From Stenotrophomonas sp. UBA2629 (GTDB taxonomy: Bacteria > Pseudomonadota > Gammaproteobacteria > Xanthomonadales > Xanthomonadaceae), in the NCBI GenBank assembly GCA_002359895.1, contig DEOB01000011.1:552382-616381 (forward strand): a stretch of 64,000 nt of DNA. The letters run 5' to 3'. Below the pieces are notes generated by a model. The model saw only the letters and a program-made list of their open reading frames with translations, searched no databases and was not told the origin of the DNA. The first letter of the stretch is position 1. Each line of letters opens with the position of its first letter. This document shows, piece after piece, positions 49,800-58,950 of the stretch. The translations under genes were made by a program, and so were the position numbers.

Positions 49800-51839
49800 T
49801 CAGCGGCGTTTCTGTAGCACCTGCTCGCGGATGTACCAGTCACGCAGCGCCACGCCGGCTGCTGTGCGCTTCACCAAAGCTGCCGACGCGGCATCCGGCG
49901 CTTGTCCGTAGACCGCGATATGACGCGGATCGCGCCACGCGTGCAGCTTGGGCGAGGTCAACGGCGACAGCACGCCGGCGCGGGTGTACAGGCGCTCGAA
50001 CTGCGCCAGCGCATGGCCGCCATCGGTTGGGCGTTCCCACAGATTCCGCCCGGTGGCGAAGTAGCGCTCACCCGGCAGGGCCAATGACACCAGCGTCGGG
50101 ATCAGATCGCCATGCCCGGCAAAGGCGCTAACATCCGGCCCGTCGCCCACCGGCGCATACGCCGATGGCACCCGCAGATAGCCAAACACGCGGTCCACAT
50201 CCACCTGCTCGGCCGGCAGGTCGTAGCGGTAATGGGAACGCAGGTTATGGTCACCTGCGGCGGCAACCAAGGTGCGCTCGCCCAGTGGCCCTTGCCGCAG
50301 CTGCTGCAGGAAACCACCAAATTCATCGGCCTGATACTGATAGGTTGCCAGCATCCGCCGCAGCTCGTCGCGGTCGTCCAGCGCACGCGGACCCAGACGG
50401 CCAGGATCCAGCGGCAGATCCGGGTGCGCGGTGTTCAGCTCGAACGGCGGGTGGTTGGTGGTGGTCAGCAGCACCAGAAACACGCGCTCGCCGCGCGCGT
50501 CGGCCTCGGTCAACAGCGCTTGGGCGAAGCGGAACAGATACGCGTCGTACAGCCCCCAATCGGTGCCCTTTGCATCGGCAAAGCGTTTGCGGATGTCACG
50601 CGCGTCATACACATCATCAAAGCCCTGCTGCGGCAGCGCCGTGCCCAGCTCGCGCCAATCGCTGCCGCCGCCGTACAGAAACACCGTGCGGTAGCCGGCC
50701 CGCTTGAACGGCAATGCCGCCGAGGTATCAAACGCCACGCGCGCGTTGCGGCCGTTGGTCAACGGCGTGATCGGCGTGCCGAGCAGCAGATACTCCAGCG
50801 TCGGATGGGTGCCGTTCTGCCCGGCGATGAAATTCTCGAATTGATAGCCGTGCGCCAGCTCACCGCGCAGGCGGCCCAGCAGATCGTTACCCGGCCCATC
50901 GGTGTACAGCAGATCCTGGCCGAACGATTCCAGCAGGCCCACCACCACATGTGGCGACTGCGCCAAGCTGCGCGGCTGCCCCGGCGCGACCGGGAACAGT
51001 GCCGAACGGATCTGGTCTGGCCCGGCGGAAGGCAAGCCTGCATCGGCTGCCGCCTGCTCCACGTTGGCAAAGCCCAACCGGTGCACACCCACCAACGGAT
51101 CGGTGCCGATGTCGGTCTCCTTGGCACGGATGCGCGCGGCGCGGTACAGCGTCAACGGTGCATTGAGTACCAGCGCGTTGACGAACGGGTCGGCCGATAC
51201 GGTGACATCGCGTCGCACCAAGGGGAACGTGCCTACCGTGCCGCGCGCCAACAGCAGCAGCAGCAGGCACTGCACGACAAGCAACAGCACCTGTGCCCAG
51301 CGCGCAGAACCTGCAGGCCAGCGCGCGCCCAGCCAACGGCCGATACGCGGCACGCTCCAGCCCAGCAACCCACCGCACAGCAGCAACCCCAGCACGCCCG
51401 GGATGACCGGGTAATCGTCCCAGACCGTTTCAAGAATCGCGCTGGTGTCGTCCTCGAACATGCCGAACACGATGGGATCGAAACGCGTCTTATAGAACGC
51501 GTAATAGAAGTGTTCGCAGACAGACAGCAACACGAACAGCAACAGCAGCGCCACCAGCAGCCACTGCGCCCCGCGCACGGCCAGCTCGCGACGCCCACTC
51601 AGCCAGACCGGCGCAGTCAGCAGCCCGGTCAGCAGCGCGCAGATCGCACCGACCACCAGGTCATAGCGGGCACCCTGCAACAGCGCCGGCCACAGCAGCT
51701 CGCTACCTCGCGAAGCACCGGCATAGGCCACCCACATCCACAGGCGCGCAACCGCGCCCAAGAAGACCACCCCCGTCACCAGCATCCACAAACGCGGCAA
51801 AAGGCGCTGAGCGTGGGCCGGTGAAAACGCAACATTCAT
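49800..51839 (-). CDS. LTA-synthase-family sulfatase-fold membrane enzyme
   Basis: A 679-residue protein with about five membrane helices in the first 220 residues and a periplasmic alkaline-phosphatase/sulfatase-fold domain from about 290 on. The likely nucleophile is the Thr in AGQNGTHPTLEYLLLG, and metal/substrate residues are seen in FLYGGGSDWRELG and AAAGDHNLRSHYR. Related enzymes move phosphoglycerol or phosphoethanolamine groups onto glycans or lipids (LtaS, OpgB/MdoB, EptA-like). In a Gram-negative, opgB-like transfer to periplasmic glucans or a lipid-modifying role is possible. The start at 51839 is favoured because AGGGA lies nine bases before it; 51848 is an alternative. No partner gene is next to it. 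Confidence 0.84.
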   Translation of the reverse strand: MNVAFSPAHAQRLLPRLWMLVTGVVFLGAVARLWMWVAYAGASRGSELLWPALLQGARYDLVVGAICALLTGLLTAPVWLSGRRELAVRGAQWLLVALLLLFVLLSVCEHFYYAFYKTRFDPIVFGMFEDDTSAILETVWDDYPVIPGVLGLLLCGGLLGWSVPRIGRWLGARWPAGSARWAQVLLLVVQCLLLLLLARGTVGTFPLVRRDVTVSADPFVNALVLNAPLTLYRAARIRAKETDIGTDPLVGVHRLGFANVEQAAADAGLPSAGPDQIRSALFPVAPGQPRSLAQSPHVVVGLLESFGQDLLYTDGPGNDLLGRLRGELAHGYQFENFIAGQNGTHPTLEYLLLGTPITPLTNGRNARVAFDTSAALPFKRAGYRTVFLYGGGSDWRELGTALPQQGFDDVYDARDIRKRFADAKGTDWGLYDAYLFRFAQALLTEADARGERVFLVLLTTTNHPPFELNTAHPDLPLDPGRLGPRALDDRDELRRMLATYQYQADEFGGFLQQLRQGPLGERTLVAAAGDHNLRSHYRYDLPAEQVDVDRVFGYLRVPSAYAPVGDGPDVSAFAGHGDLIPTLVSLALPGERYFATGRNLWERPTDGGHALAQFERLYTRAGVLSPLTSPKLHAWRDPRHIAVYGQAPDAASAALVKRTAAGVALRDWYIREQVLQKRR

Positions 51840-51998
51840 GACATCCATCCCTGACAACAACACACCGCCCGTCGGCGCGGGCGCGAATTGTAATCGGCCC
51901 GTCATGCCCCGTCTTTAGCGGCCTGATCAAGCGGAGGATTGAGAAAGCACCGCCTTGCCCCTCAGAATGGGCGCACTCCGTACGCAAGCGTATCCATC

Positions 51999-54029
51999 AT
52001 GACGCCAGCCACCGCCAACGCCTTCCCGCACCTGTTCGCCCCGCTGGACCTGGGCTTCACCCAGCTCCGCAACCGCATCCTGATGGGGTCAATGCATACC
52101 GGGCTGGAAGACCATGTCCGCGACTTCCCCAAGCTGGCCGCCTATTTCGGCGAGCGGGCCGAAGGGGGCGCGGCGCTGTTGGTCACCGGCGGCTTCTCGC
52201 CGAACGTGGTGGGCTGGCTGGCGCCGTTTGGCAGCAAGCTGTCCTGGCCGTGGGAGGTGGGCCGGCACCGGCAGGTGACCGCCGCGGTGCACAGCCATGG
52301 CGCCAAGATCTGCATGCAGCTGCTGCACGCCGGCCGCTATGCCTATCACCCGTTGCAGGTGGCGCCGTCCAAGCTGAAGGCGCCGATCAACCCGTTCACA
52401 CCGCGTGCGCTTTCCGCACGCGGTGTGGCCCGACATATAAGTGACTACGCCCGCGCCGCAACGTTGGCACGTGATGCCGGCTATGACGGCGTTGAGGTGA
52501 TGGGCTCGGAAGGCTATCTGATCAACGAGTTCATCGCACCGCGCACCAACAAACGTACCGACGCCTGGGGCGGTGACGCGGCCAAGCGCATGCGCTTTGC
52601 GGTGGAAATCGTGCGCCGCATCCGCGAGGCCTGCGGCCCGGATTTCATCATCATCTACCGGTTGTCGCTGCTGGACCTGGTGGATGACGGCAGCAACTGG
52701 GAAGAAATTCTGATGCAGGCCAAGGCCATCGAAGCGGCCGGCGCCACCCTCATCAACTCCGGCATCGGCTGGCACGAAGCACGCGTGCCGACCATCGCCA
52801 CCTCCGTGCCGCGTGCGGCCTTCACCGGCGTCACCGCCAAGCTGCGGCCGCATGTGAGCGTGCCGGTGATCGCGGTGAACCGCATCAACATGCCGGACGT
52901 CGCCGAGCGCGTGTTGGCCCAAGGCCACGCCGACATGGTGTCGCTGGCGCGGCCGCTGCTGGCCGATCCACAATGGCCAGCCAAAGCCCGCGCCGGGAAA
53001 CCCGAGACCATCAACACCTGCATCGCCTGCAACCAGGCATGCCTGGACCACATCTTCGTCAACAAGCGCGCCACCTGCCTGGTCAATCCGCGCGCCGCGC
53101 ACGAAACCGAACTGAACTACCTGCCCGTCACTGCCGCCAAGCGCGTGGCCGTGGTCGGCGCAGGCCCTGCCGGGCTGGCCTGCGCCACAGTGGCAGCCGA
53201 GCGTGGCCACGCGGTCACTTTGTTTGATGCGGCCAGCGAAATCGGCGGCCAGTTCAACGTGGCCAAGCGCATCCCCGGCAAGGAGGAGTTCCACGAGACA
53301 CTGCGTTACTTCCGCCATCGCCTGGCCGATACCGGCGTGGACGTGCGGCTGGATACCCGCGCCGACGTCGCCAGCCTGGCCGGCTACGACGAAGTGGTGA
53401 TCGCCACCGGCATTTCACCGCGCAAGGTCAACTTCCCCGGTGCCGATCACCCGATGGTGGTGAATTACCTGGACGTGCTGCTGGGCCGGGTGAAGGCTGC
53501 GGAGAAGGTGGCGGTAATCGGTGCCGGCGGCATCGGCTTCGACGTGGGTGAGTTCCTGGTGCATGAAGGCCCTTCCCCCGCGCTGGACCCGGCCCGCTGG
53601 ATGAGCGAATGGGGCGTGGACCCGACCTTTGAAAAACGCGGCGCGCTGGTCAAAGCACAACCCGAAGCCCCCGCCAGAAAGGTCTGGCTGCTGCAGCGCA
53701 GCCCGGGCAAACCCGGCGCCAAACTGGGCAAAACCACCGGCTGGATTCACCGCGCCACCCTCAAAGCCAAAGCCGTGACCATGCTCGGCGGCGTGGAGTA
53801 CCTGGGCGTGGACGACAACGGCCTGCGCATCCGCATTGACGGCCAGGAGCAGCTGCTCGACGTCGGCAATGTGGTGGTCTGCGCAGGCCAGGAACCGCAA
53901 CGCGAACTGGCCGATGCGCTGCTCGCCGCCGGCCGCAACGTCCACATCATCGGCGGCGCCGATGTCGCGGCCGAGCTGGATGCAAAGCGTGCCATTGACC
54001 AAGGCAGCCGGCTGGCCGCAACGCTTTGA
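51999..54029 (+). CDS. fadH: 2,4-dienoyl-CoA reductase (NADPH), FadH-type
   Basis: A 676-residue iron-sulfur flavoenzyme needed for beta-oxidation of unsaturated fatty acids. The N-terminal TIM barrel (about 1-345) begins FPHLFAPLDLGFTQLRNRILMGSMHTGLED and binds FMN. The 4Fe-4S Cys cluster is CIACNQAC plus a Cys 11 residues later. The second half has an FAD motif (VAVVGAGPAGLACATVAAERG) and an NADPH motif (VAVIGAGGIGFDVGEFL). The barrel residues YRLSLLDLV and INSGIGWHEARVPTIAT match E. coli FadH. The start at 51999 is the family start. It has no neighbour of the same pathway. Confidence 0.94.
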   Translation: MTPATANAFPHLFAPLDLGFTQLRNRILMGSMHTGLEDHVRDFPKLAAYFGERAEGGAALLVTGGFSPNVVGWLAPFGSKLSWPWEVGRHRQVTAAVHSHGAKICMQLLHAGRYAYHPLQVAPSKLKAPINPFTPRALSARGVARHISDYARAATLARDAGYDGVEVMGSEGYLINEFIAPRTNKRTDAWGGDAAKRMRFAVEIVRRIREACGPDFIIIYRLSLLDLVDDGSNWEEILMQAKAIEAAGATLINSGIGWHEARVPTIATSVPRAAFTGVTAKLRPHVSVPVIAVNRINMPDVAERVLAQGHADMVSLARPLLADPQWPAKARAGKPETINTCIACNQACLDHIFVNKRATCLVNPRAAHETELNYLPVTAAKRVAVVGAGPAGLACATVAAERGHAVTLFDAASEIGGQFNVAKRIPGKEEFHETLRYFRHRLADTGVDVRLDTRADVASLAGYDEVVIATGISPRKVNFPGADHPMVVNYLDVLLGRVKAAEKVAVIGAGGIGFDVGEFLVHEGPSPALDPARWMSEWGVDPTFEKRGALVKAQPEAPARKVWLLQRSPGKPGAKLGKTTGWIHRATLKAKAVTMLGGVEYLGVDDNGLRIRIDGQEQLLDVGNVVVCAGQEPQRELADALLAAGRNVHIIGGADVAAELDAKRAIDQGSRLAATL

Positions 54030-54037
54030 AGTCAAGG

Positions 54038-54062
54038 GGGTCGGCACATAACGTGCCGACCC
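54038..54062. repeat. GTCGGCAC palindrome (SMAG-like arm)
   Basis: GGGTCGGCAC pairs perfectly with GTGCCGACCC around ATAAC. The arms share GTCGGCAC/GTGCCGAC with the GTAG repeat at 36816. It lies nine bases past the fadH stop and may act as its terminator. Confidence 0.65.
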
Positions 54063-54071
54063 TATGCGTAG

Positions 54072-54095
54072 AAAAAACGGCAAAGAACGCCGTTT
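54072..54095 (-). terminator. Orphan minus-strand terminator
   Basis: AAACGGC pairs with GCCGTTT and is followed on the minus strand by six T. No minus-strand gene ends here; the nearest one upstream is msrA, about 1.65 kb away. Confidence 0.45.
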
Positions 54096-54474
54096 CATGC
54101 ACCCCGCTGCAGCGGCCCCGACCAACGGCTCGCGGGGCGCCAGCACAGGGCCGCAAAATCCGCCCTCAGCGTGATGAACAGCTCACTTTCACGTGCTACT
54201 GACCCCGCCTGCCCCAAGCTGCGCCGGTTGCAACAAAGCTGAATGTCAAGAATCCCCATTCAGGATGGGTTTTGGGTGCGCCCCCTACCTTGCGCCCTCT
54301 TCTGCTCACCCCCCAGTTCTGGTGAGCAAGGCGCAGCCCTCCCCCAATCTCATTGAGGGCTGCCCACGGGGCGGCCCCGATGCCATGCCGCCTCCCCATA
54401 ACGCCAAGTCGCAGTCGGCCGTTCCACCTCTTGTGGAGCAGGCGCACTGCGGCCTACACGGAGCAAGGAGATTT

Positions 54475-54933
54475 ATGAAACTGGCCTGGATTCTCTGGCT
54501 GTCGCAGATGTTGCCGCAGCCGGCCGCCGATTCACTGTGCTTGAGCACCACCGTTTACCTGGAAGCCCGCGACCAGACCCTGCGCGGTCAGCAGGCAGTT
54601 GCCGAAGTCGCCCTGCGGCGGCTGGACAGCGGCCTCTGGGGCAACTCGATGTGCCAGGTGGTGACTGCCCGCAAGCAGTTCGCCCCGACCCTGGTCTCGC
54701 CGGGCACCCAACTGCGCAACAACGACGCTTGGGCCGAAGCTGTGGACGTGGCGTTTGCCGCCGAGCGCAACTGGGCATTGCCGGTCGAGCAGCGCAAGGA
54801 GATCGTGCCGGGTGCCAGCCACTTCGCCGCGTTGTCCATCGCAAGCCCCAGCTGGCGCAACGCCTATCAGGTGGCGACCATCGGCGGGCATACGTTCTTC
54901 AAGGTGCAGTCGCTGAAGCCGCGCGCTTCCTGA
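54475..54933 (+). CDS. SleB-type cell-wall hydrolase (Hydrolase_2 family)
   Basis: A 152-residue protein with the SleB/Hydrolase_2 domain, found in spore cortex-lytic enzymes and in many Gram-negative lysozyme-like proteins. The catalytic Glu is in TTVYLEARDQTLRGQQAVAEV, the FAPTLV and NNDAWAEAVDVAFAAERN segments follow, and the end is GGHTFFKV. A hydrophobic N-terminus (LAWILWLSQMLPQPAAD) looks like a short signal peptide. AAGGAG four bases before the ATG at 54475 supports the start. The 445-base gap upstream leaves room for its promoter. It is transcribed toward the glutathione transferase gene, 86 bases away. Confidence 0.82.
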   Translation: MKLAWILWLSQMLPQPAADSLCLSTTVYLEARDQTLRGQQAVAEVALRRLDSGLWGNSMCQVVTARKQFAPTLVSPGTQLRNNDAWAEAVDVAFAAERNWALPVEQRKEIVPGASHFAALSIASPSWRNAYQVATIGGHTFFKVQSLKPRAS

Positions 54934-55019
54934 GCCGCGCGCCGGACGTACCTGCCGCCACACCACGCAACGTGCCTTGTGGCGATAATGCGGGAGTGTC
55001 TCCACTCCCGAGGTATCTG

Positions 55020-55637
55020 ATGAAGCTCTACACCAAGCCCGGCGCCTGTTCGCTGGCGGACCATATTGCGTTGATCTGGTCCGGCCTGCCCTTTGAAGTG
55101 CAGATCGTGGACATGGCGACCATGAAGTCGCCCGAGTACCTGGCCATGAATCCGGCTGGCGCGGTGCCGGTGCTCGAAGACGATGGCTGGGTGCTCACCC
55201 AGAACGCCGCCATCCTGCATTACATCTGCGACAAAGCCCCGGCCGCTGGCCTGGACGGCGGCAGCGACGCCCGCACCCGCGCCGAAGTGAACCGCTGGCT
55301 GTCGTTCGTCAATGCTGACCTGCACCCGGTGTACTACCCGATCTTCGGTTCGACCAAGTACCTGGAAGACGAAGCCGTCATTGCCCGCACCCAGCAGAAT
55401 TCGCGCGACAAGCTCAAAGCGCTGTATCAGCGCCTGAACGATCGCCTGGCGCAGGCGGATTGGCTCGGCGGCACGCCGCGCCCGTCCATCGCCGATGCCT
55501 ACACCTACGTGACCCTGCGTTGGGCACGCGGCCTGAACATCGACCTGGCCGGCATGGACGCGCTGGATCTCTTCGAGAACGCCATGCAGGCCGACCCGGC
55601 CGTGCAGGCCGCGCTGAAGGCTGAAGGCCTGGCATAA
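55020..55637 (+). CDS. Glutathione S-transferase (beta class, GstA-like)
   Basis: A 205-residue glutathione transferase. The thioredoxin-fold N-terminal domain starts MKLYTKPGACSLADHIAL; the Cys10 of beta-class enzymes is in PGACSL. The glutathione-binding NPAGAVPVLE and LTQNAAILHYI follow, and the all-helical C-terminal domain has RPSIADAYTYV. The length matches. The start is the ATG at 55020, directly after GAGGTATCTG. It ends at a strong terminator and stands alone. Confidence 0.92.
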   Translation: MKLYTKPGACSLADHIALIWSGLPFEVQIVDMATMKSPEYLAMNPAGAVPVLEDDGWVLTQNAAILHYICDKAPAAGLDGGSDARTRAEVNRWLSFVNADLHPVYYPIFGSTKYLEDEAVIARTQQNSRDKLKALYQRLNDRLAQADWLGGTPRPSIADAYTYVTLRWARGLNIDLAGMDALDLFENAMQADPAVQAALKAEGLA

Positions 55638-55667
55638 GCCACTGCGCGCAGCACAACGCGTCATACA

Positions 55668-55705
55668 CAGGCCGCCCGCACAACCGCAGGCGGCCTGTTT
55701 TGTTT
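55668..55705 (+). terminator. Terminator of the glutathione transferase gene
   Basis: CAGGCCGCC pairs with GGCGGCCTG around 12 bases, followed by TTTTGTTT. It lies 30 bases past the stop codon. Confidence 0.85.
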
Positions 55706-55745
55706 GTACGCCTCGTTGATGCACATCACGCGCGCTGCAGATGGC

Positions 55746-56492
55746 TCAACGCACCGACAACGTGGTGAGCAGCCGTGGCGCCTGGCGATACAGCGCGGGG
55801 TAGTGCTGCTTCAACGCTTCCACTTTGGGCAGGTCGTTGATGCGGATGTACAGGGACTCCGGATGCAGCGTGAGGTAGTTCTGGTGATAGCCCTCGGCAA
55901 CATGGAAAACCTTGCCTCCGTCCACCTGCGTCACCACCGGCGCCTTGAACACACCGCTGCGCTGCAGTTGCGCGATGTAGGCACGCGTCGCGTCCCGTTG
56001 TTCTGCCGTATTGGCATACACCGCAGAGCGATACTGCGTGCCATGGTCGGGCCCTTGCCGGTTCAGTTGAGTGGGGTCGTGCACCACCGAGAAGAACACC
56101 TGCATCAATTGCCCGTAGCTGACCTGCGTTGGATCGTAGGTCACCTGCACCGCTTCGGCGTGACCCGTGCCGCCGCCGCTCACACGCGCATAGTTGGCGT
56201 TGTCCGCGTTGCCACCGATATAGCCGGAGACGGCACTGTCCACCCCTTTGATGTGCTGGAACACGCCCTGCACGCCCCAGAAGCACCCGCCGGCGAAAAC
56301 CACCTGCGCACGCCTGTTGCCGGGTTGCTGCAGATCGGCAGCGCCGCTCGGCGCGGGAATGTTGATCGATGCCGATGCCGCTGCTGACGCCGCATGCACC
56401 GGTCGATCGAGACTGAACACTCCCATTACCAACAAGGCCGCGACCAACACCGCAATACCGCCGGCAACCCAGTTTTCAATGGCAAGTTTCAT
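55746..56492 (-). CDS. msrA: Membrane-anchored or secreted methionine sulfoxide reductase A
   Basis: A 248-residue MsrA that reduces methionine-S-sulfoxide. The catalytic domain starts at about 62, with the active Cys70 in AGGCFWGVQGVF, the SGYIGGNADNANYARVSGGGTGHAEAV region, and DHGTQYRSAVYA. The N-terminus carries a hydrophobic helix (GGIAVLVAALLVMGVF, about 10-27), so the enzyme is anchored to the membrane or exported, unlike the cytosolic MsrA of E. coli. It is the last gene of msrB-dipZ-msrA, 16 bases after dipZ. The likely electron source is the thioredoxin domain of DipZ. Confidence in MsrA is high; location is inferred from the helix. Confidence 0.92.
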   Translation of the reverse strand: MKLAIENWVAGGIAVLVAALLVMGVFSLDRPVHAASAAASASINIPAPSGAADLQQPGNRRAQVVFAGGCFWGVQGVFQHIKGVDSAVSGYIGGNADNANYARVSGGGTGHAEAVQVTYDPTQVSYGQLMQVFFSVVHDPTQLNRQGPDHGTQYRSAVYANTAEQRDATRAYIAQLQRSGVFKAPVVTQVDGGKVFHVAEGYHQNYLTLHPESLYIRINDLPKVEALKQHYPALYRQAPRLLTTLSVR

Positions 56493-56508
56493 CGCGGGCC
56501 TCCTGCTT

Positions 56509-58266
56509 TCAACCAAACGTAAAGGCGTAGGCACGCACGCCCGGATCGAGGAATTCGATCTCGAAAGTGCGCTCTTGCACAGCGCCGTTCTGGCGGATCA
56601 ACTGATAGAGACGGTTGCTGTCCACCTGGCCGTTGCCGTCCTGCGTAACATCGCCGCCGGCAGATGCGCCGGGTGCCTGTCCATCAATACGCACCTTGAA
56701 ACGCACCGGCTTGCCAGCCTCCTGCGGTGACAGCACCAGGTGCAGATCGCGCGCATGGAAGCGGAACGCAATGCGGCCACCGGCCTGCTGCAGCTGCGCG
56801 TCTTCCTCGCCCACGGTCCAACGCCCGTCCAACGCCCAGTGGTTGAGCTTCAATGTGTTCGGCAGGCGGTAGTCCGCTGCACGGTCAACGTACATGCCAC
56901 CGGGTGATGCGAAGTTCTCCGCGCGTGCACGGCCCAGATACGTCTCCGGCGACTTGAGGTTGTCCATGTCCGCCTCGCGTTCGACACCTTCACGCGCAGC
57001 CGGTTGTGCCATCGCAGGCGCGACATCGCCCGGCAATACATTGCCGGCTTCGCGTAATAGCTGGCGGATGATCTGCTCGGACTGCGCATAGTTGCCTTCG
57101 CCAAAGTGATGGGCACGGATGCGGCCTTGCGCATCAATGAAGTAATGCGCCGGCCAATAGCGATTGTTGAAGCCGCGCCAGATGGCGAAGTTGTTGTCGA
57201 TGGCAACCGGATAAGTGACCTTGAGATCGCCAACAGCGCGCTGCACGTTGCGCACATCACGTTCAAACGCGAACTCCGGTGCATGCACGCCAATCACCAC
57301 CAGCCCGTGATCGCGATAGCGCTCGGCCCACTCGCGCACATGCGGCATCGCACGCAGGCAGTTGATGCAGGAATAGGTCCAGAAATCGACCAGCACCACC
57401 TTGCCGCGCAAGCCCTGTGCATCCAGCGGTGGACTGTTGAGCCAGCCGGTGGCACCGGCCAAGGAGGGCAATGTTCCTTCGACCGGCAATGCGGCCGAGG
57501 CCGAATCGTCGGCAGCCATCATCATGGGGCCACCCACTGCGGGCGCTTGACCGGGCAGCGCATCCAGCAGGCCCTGCTCAAGCTTGGCCGTGCTCACGGT
57601 GGACAGCCGCGTCAGCACGCCGGTGTCCCAACCCAGTGCGATGGCCACCACCGCCAGCAATGCGGCAACGCCAAGACCACGCCGGATCCACTCCCCCGCG
57701 CCGAGATGCCGTTTCAACGCAGCGAACACGCGGCCACCCACCCAGAGCACCAGCGCCAACGATGTGACTGCACCCAACGCGTATGCCAGCAGCAGACTGC
57801 TGGTGCCGACGTTGGCGCCCTGCAACGCGGCACCGGTGAGGATCAAGCCCAGAATCGGCCCGGCGCACGGTGCCCACAGCAAACCTGTGGCAACGCCGAT
57901 CAACAACGACGTTCCCACACCGCCACCGCCTTCATCAGCCGATGCATTCAAGCTAACGCCCAACCGCTGCAACGGCGACAACAAGCGGTTCGCAAACGCA
58001 GGCCATAGCAGTGCCAGCGCAAACATGGCCATCACCAGCAGCGCGATCCAGCGCCCGACCTGGTTGGCCTGCGCCACCCACTGGCTGCCGACTGCCGCCA
58101 GACTGGCCACCACCGCAAACATCAGCGCCATGCCGATCAACAACGGCAGGCCGCTGCGCAGGAACGGGCGGTCCGATCGTGCAAACACGAACGGCAGCAC
58201 TGGCAGGATGCACGGGCTGAGAAGCGTAAGCACACCACCGAGATAGGCGAGCACAAGCAGAAACAT
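56509..58266 (-). CDS. dipZ: DipZ-like fusion: CcdA/DsbD membrane domain, thioredoxin domain and C-terminal beta-domain
   Basis: A 585-residue protein that should carry electrons from cytosolic thioredoxin across the inner membrane. The CcdA-type domain (about 1-230) has two conserved Cys, in LLSPCILPVLPF and LLWAPCAGPILG, within six to seven helices. A thioredoxin-like domain (about 265-420) follows, with CxxC in FWTYSCINCLRAMPH. The last 150 residues (from about 435) form a domain of the kind found in DipZ, beginning PETYLGRARAENFASPGG, possibly carbohydrate-binding. AAGGA six bases before the ATG at 58266 decides the start over a TTG six bases upstream. It sits 33 bases after msrB and 16 before msrA. 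Mycobacterial DipZ has the same layout. Confidence 0.9.
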   Translation of the reverse strand: MFLLVLAYLGGVLTLLSPCILPVLPFVFARSDRPFLRSGLPLLIGMALMFAVVASLAAVGSQWVAQANQVGRWIALLVMAMFALALLWPAFANRLLSPLQRLGVSLNASADEGGGGVGTSLLIGVATGLLWAPCAGPILGLILTGAALQGANVGTSSLLLAYALGAVTSLALVLWVGGRVFAALKRHLGAGEWIRRGLGVAALLAVVAIALGWDTGVLTRLSTVSTAKLEQGLLDALPGQAPAVGGPMMMAADDSASAALPVEGTLPSLAGATGWLNSPPLDAQGLRGKVVLVDFWTYSCINCLRAMPHVREWAERYRDHGLVVIGVHAPEFAFERDVRNVQRAVGDLKVTYPVAIDNNFAIWRGFNNRYWPAHYFIDAQGRIRAHHFGEGNYAQSEQIIRQLLREAGNVLPGDVAPAMAQPAAREGVEREADMDNLKSPETYLGRARAENFASPGGMYVDRAADYRLPNTLKLNHWALDGRWTVGEEDAQLQQAGGRIAFRFHARDLHLVLSPQEAGKPVRFKVRIDGQAPGASAGGDVTQDGNGQVDSNRLYQLIRQNGAVQERTFEIEFLDPGVRAYAFTFG

Positions 58267-58299
58267 GGGCAATCCTTGTGAAGGTCGGAAGCTGCAGGT

Positions 58300-58803
58300 T
58301 CAGGCCGCGATGAAATTCATGGCCACACCGTTCATGCAATAGCGCAGGCCAGTCGGGCGCGGGCCGTCGTTGAACACATGGCCAAGGTGCCCGCCGCAGC
58401 GCCGGCAATGCGCTTCCACCCGCAGCATGCCGAACGTGGTGTCACGTGCTTCGCCTACGGCGTCGTGCAGCGGTGCCCAGAAGCTCGGCCAACCCGTGCC
58501 GCTGTCGAACTTGGTCGCCGATGAGAACAGTGGCAACGCGCAGCCGGCACAGGCGAAGGTGCCACGCCGGTGTTCGCTGTTGAGCGGGCTGCTGAACGCC
58601 CGCTCGGTGGATTGGCTCCGCAGCACCGCGTACTGCGCCGGGCTGAGTTGCTCACGCCATTGCGCATCGCTGCGCATCACCTCAAACAAGCGGGTGTGGG
58701 CCGGTGCCGCCGGCGCCTCATCACTGCAGGCGGTCAGGCCCAGCACGCCGGCCGCAGCCGCCATGCAGCCGATGCCAAGCACATTGCGACGGGTGAGGGA
58801 CAT
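58300..58803 (-). CDS. msrB: Exported lipoprotein-type methionine sulfoxide reductase B
   Basis: A 167-residue MsrB that reduces methionine-R-sulfoxide. Zinc-binding Cys pairs are CAGC and CRRC, and the catalytic Cys lies in LRYCMNGVAMNF at the C-terminus. The N-terminus SLTRRNVLGIGCMAAAAGVLGLTACSDE shows a twin-arginine-like signal and a lipobox with Cys26, so the enzyme is probably a periplasmic lipoprotein. GGAG seven bases before the ATG at 58803 supports the start. It is the first gene of msrB-dipZ-msrA and is divergent from a two-component system. The E. coli MsrB is cytosolic, so the location is the special point. Confidence 0.93.
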   Translation of the reverse strand: MSLTRRNVLGIGCMAAAAGVLGLTACSDEAPAAPAHTRLFEVMRSDAQWREQLSPAQYAVLRSQSTERAFSSPLNSEHRRGTFACAGCALPLFSSATKFDSGTGWPSFWAPLHDAVGEARDTTFGMLRVEAHCRRCGGHLGHVFNDGPRPTGLRYCMNGVAMNFIAA

Positions 58804-58950
58804 GGCCGTTCTCCAACCGTGGGACGATGCGGCCATGCTGCGCCCCGGCCGATCAACGAATCCTCACGCAGAGTTAAATTTTTCGTTACACCTTGCGTGC
58901 ATGCTTGCGCCGACAATGCCCCACCCCTTCCCCGCCGGTCGCGCGTACCG
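58804..58950. promoter_or_regulatory. Shared intergenic region of msrB and the response-regulator gene
   Basis: The 147 bases hold an AT-rich block (GTTAAATTTTTCGTTAC, 58873-58889) and a direct repeat CTTGCG-N6-CTTGCG (58892-58909) facing the regulator gene. Such repeats are compatible with an OmpR-family regulator site, but the 12-base period differs from the usual 10-11. Confidence 0.4.

Larger units (their letters stand above)
54030..54474. other. Gene-free stretch before the cell-wall hydrolase
   Basis: About 445 bases. It contains a GTCGGCAC palindrome (54038-54062) and a minus-strand terminator-like hairpin (54072-54095) with no gene upstream of it on that strand. From 54100 on I see only GC-rich sequence and no convincing gene or promoter. 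Confidence 0.5.

Noticed and set aside
54193..54474. Longer N-terminal reading of the cell-wall hydrolase starting at 54193
   Set aside because: The extra 94 residues have no family similarity, and AAGGAG directly before 54475 marks a better start.
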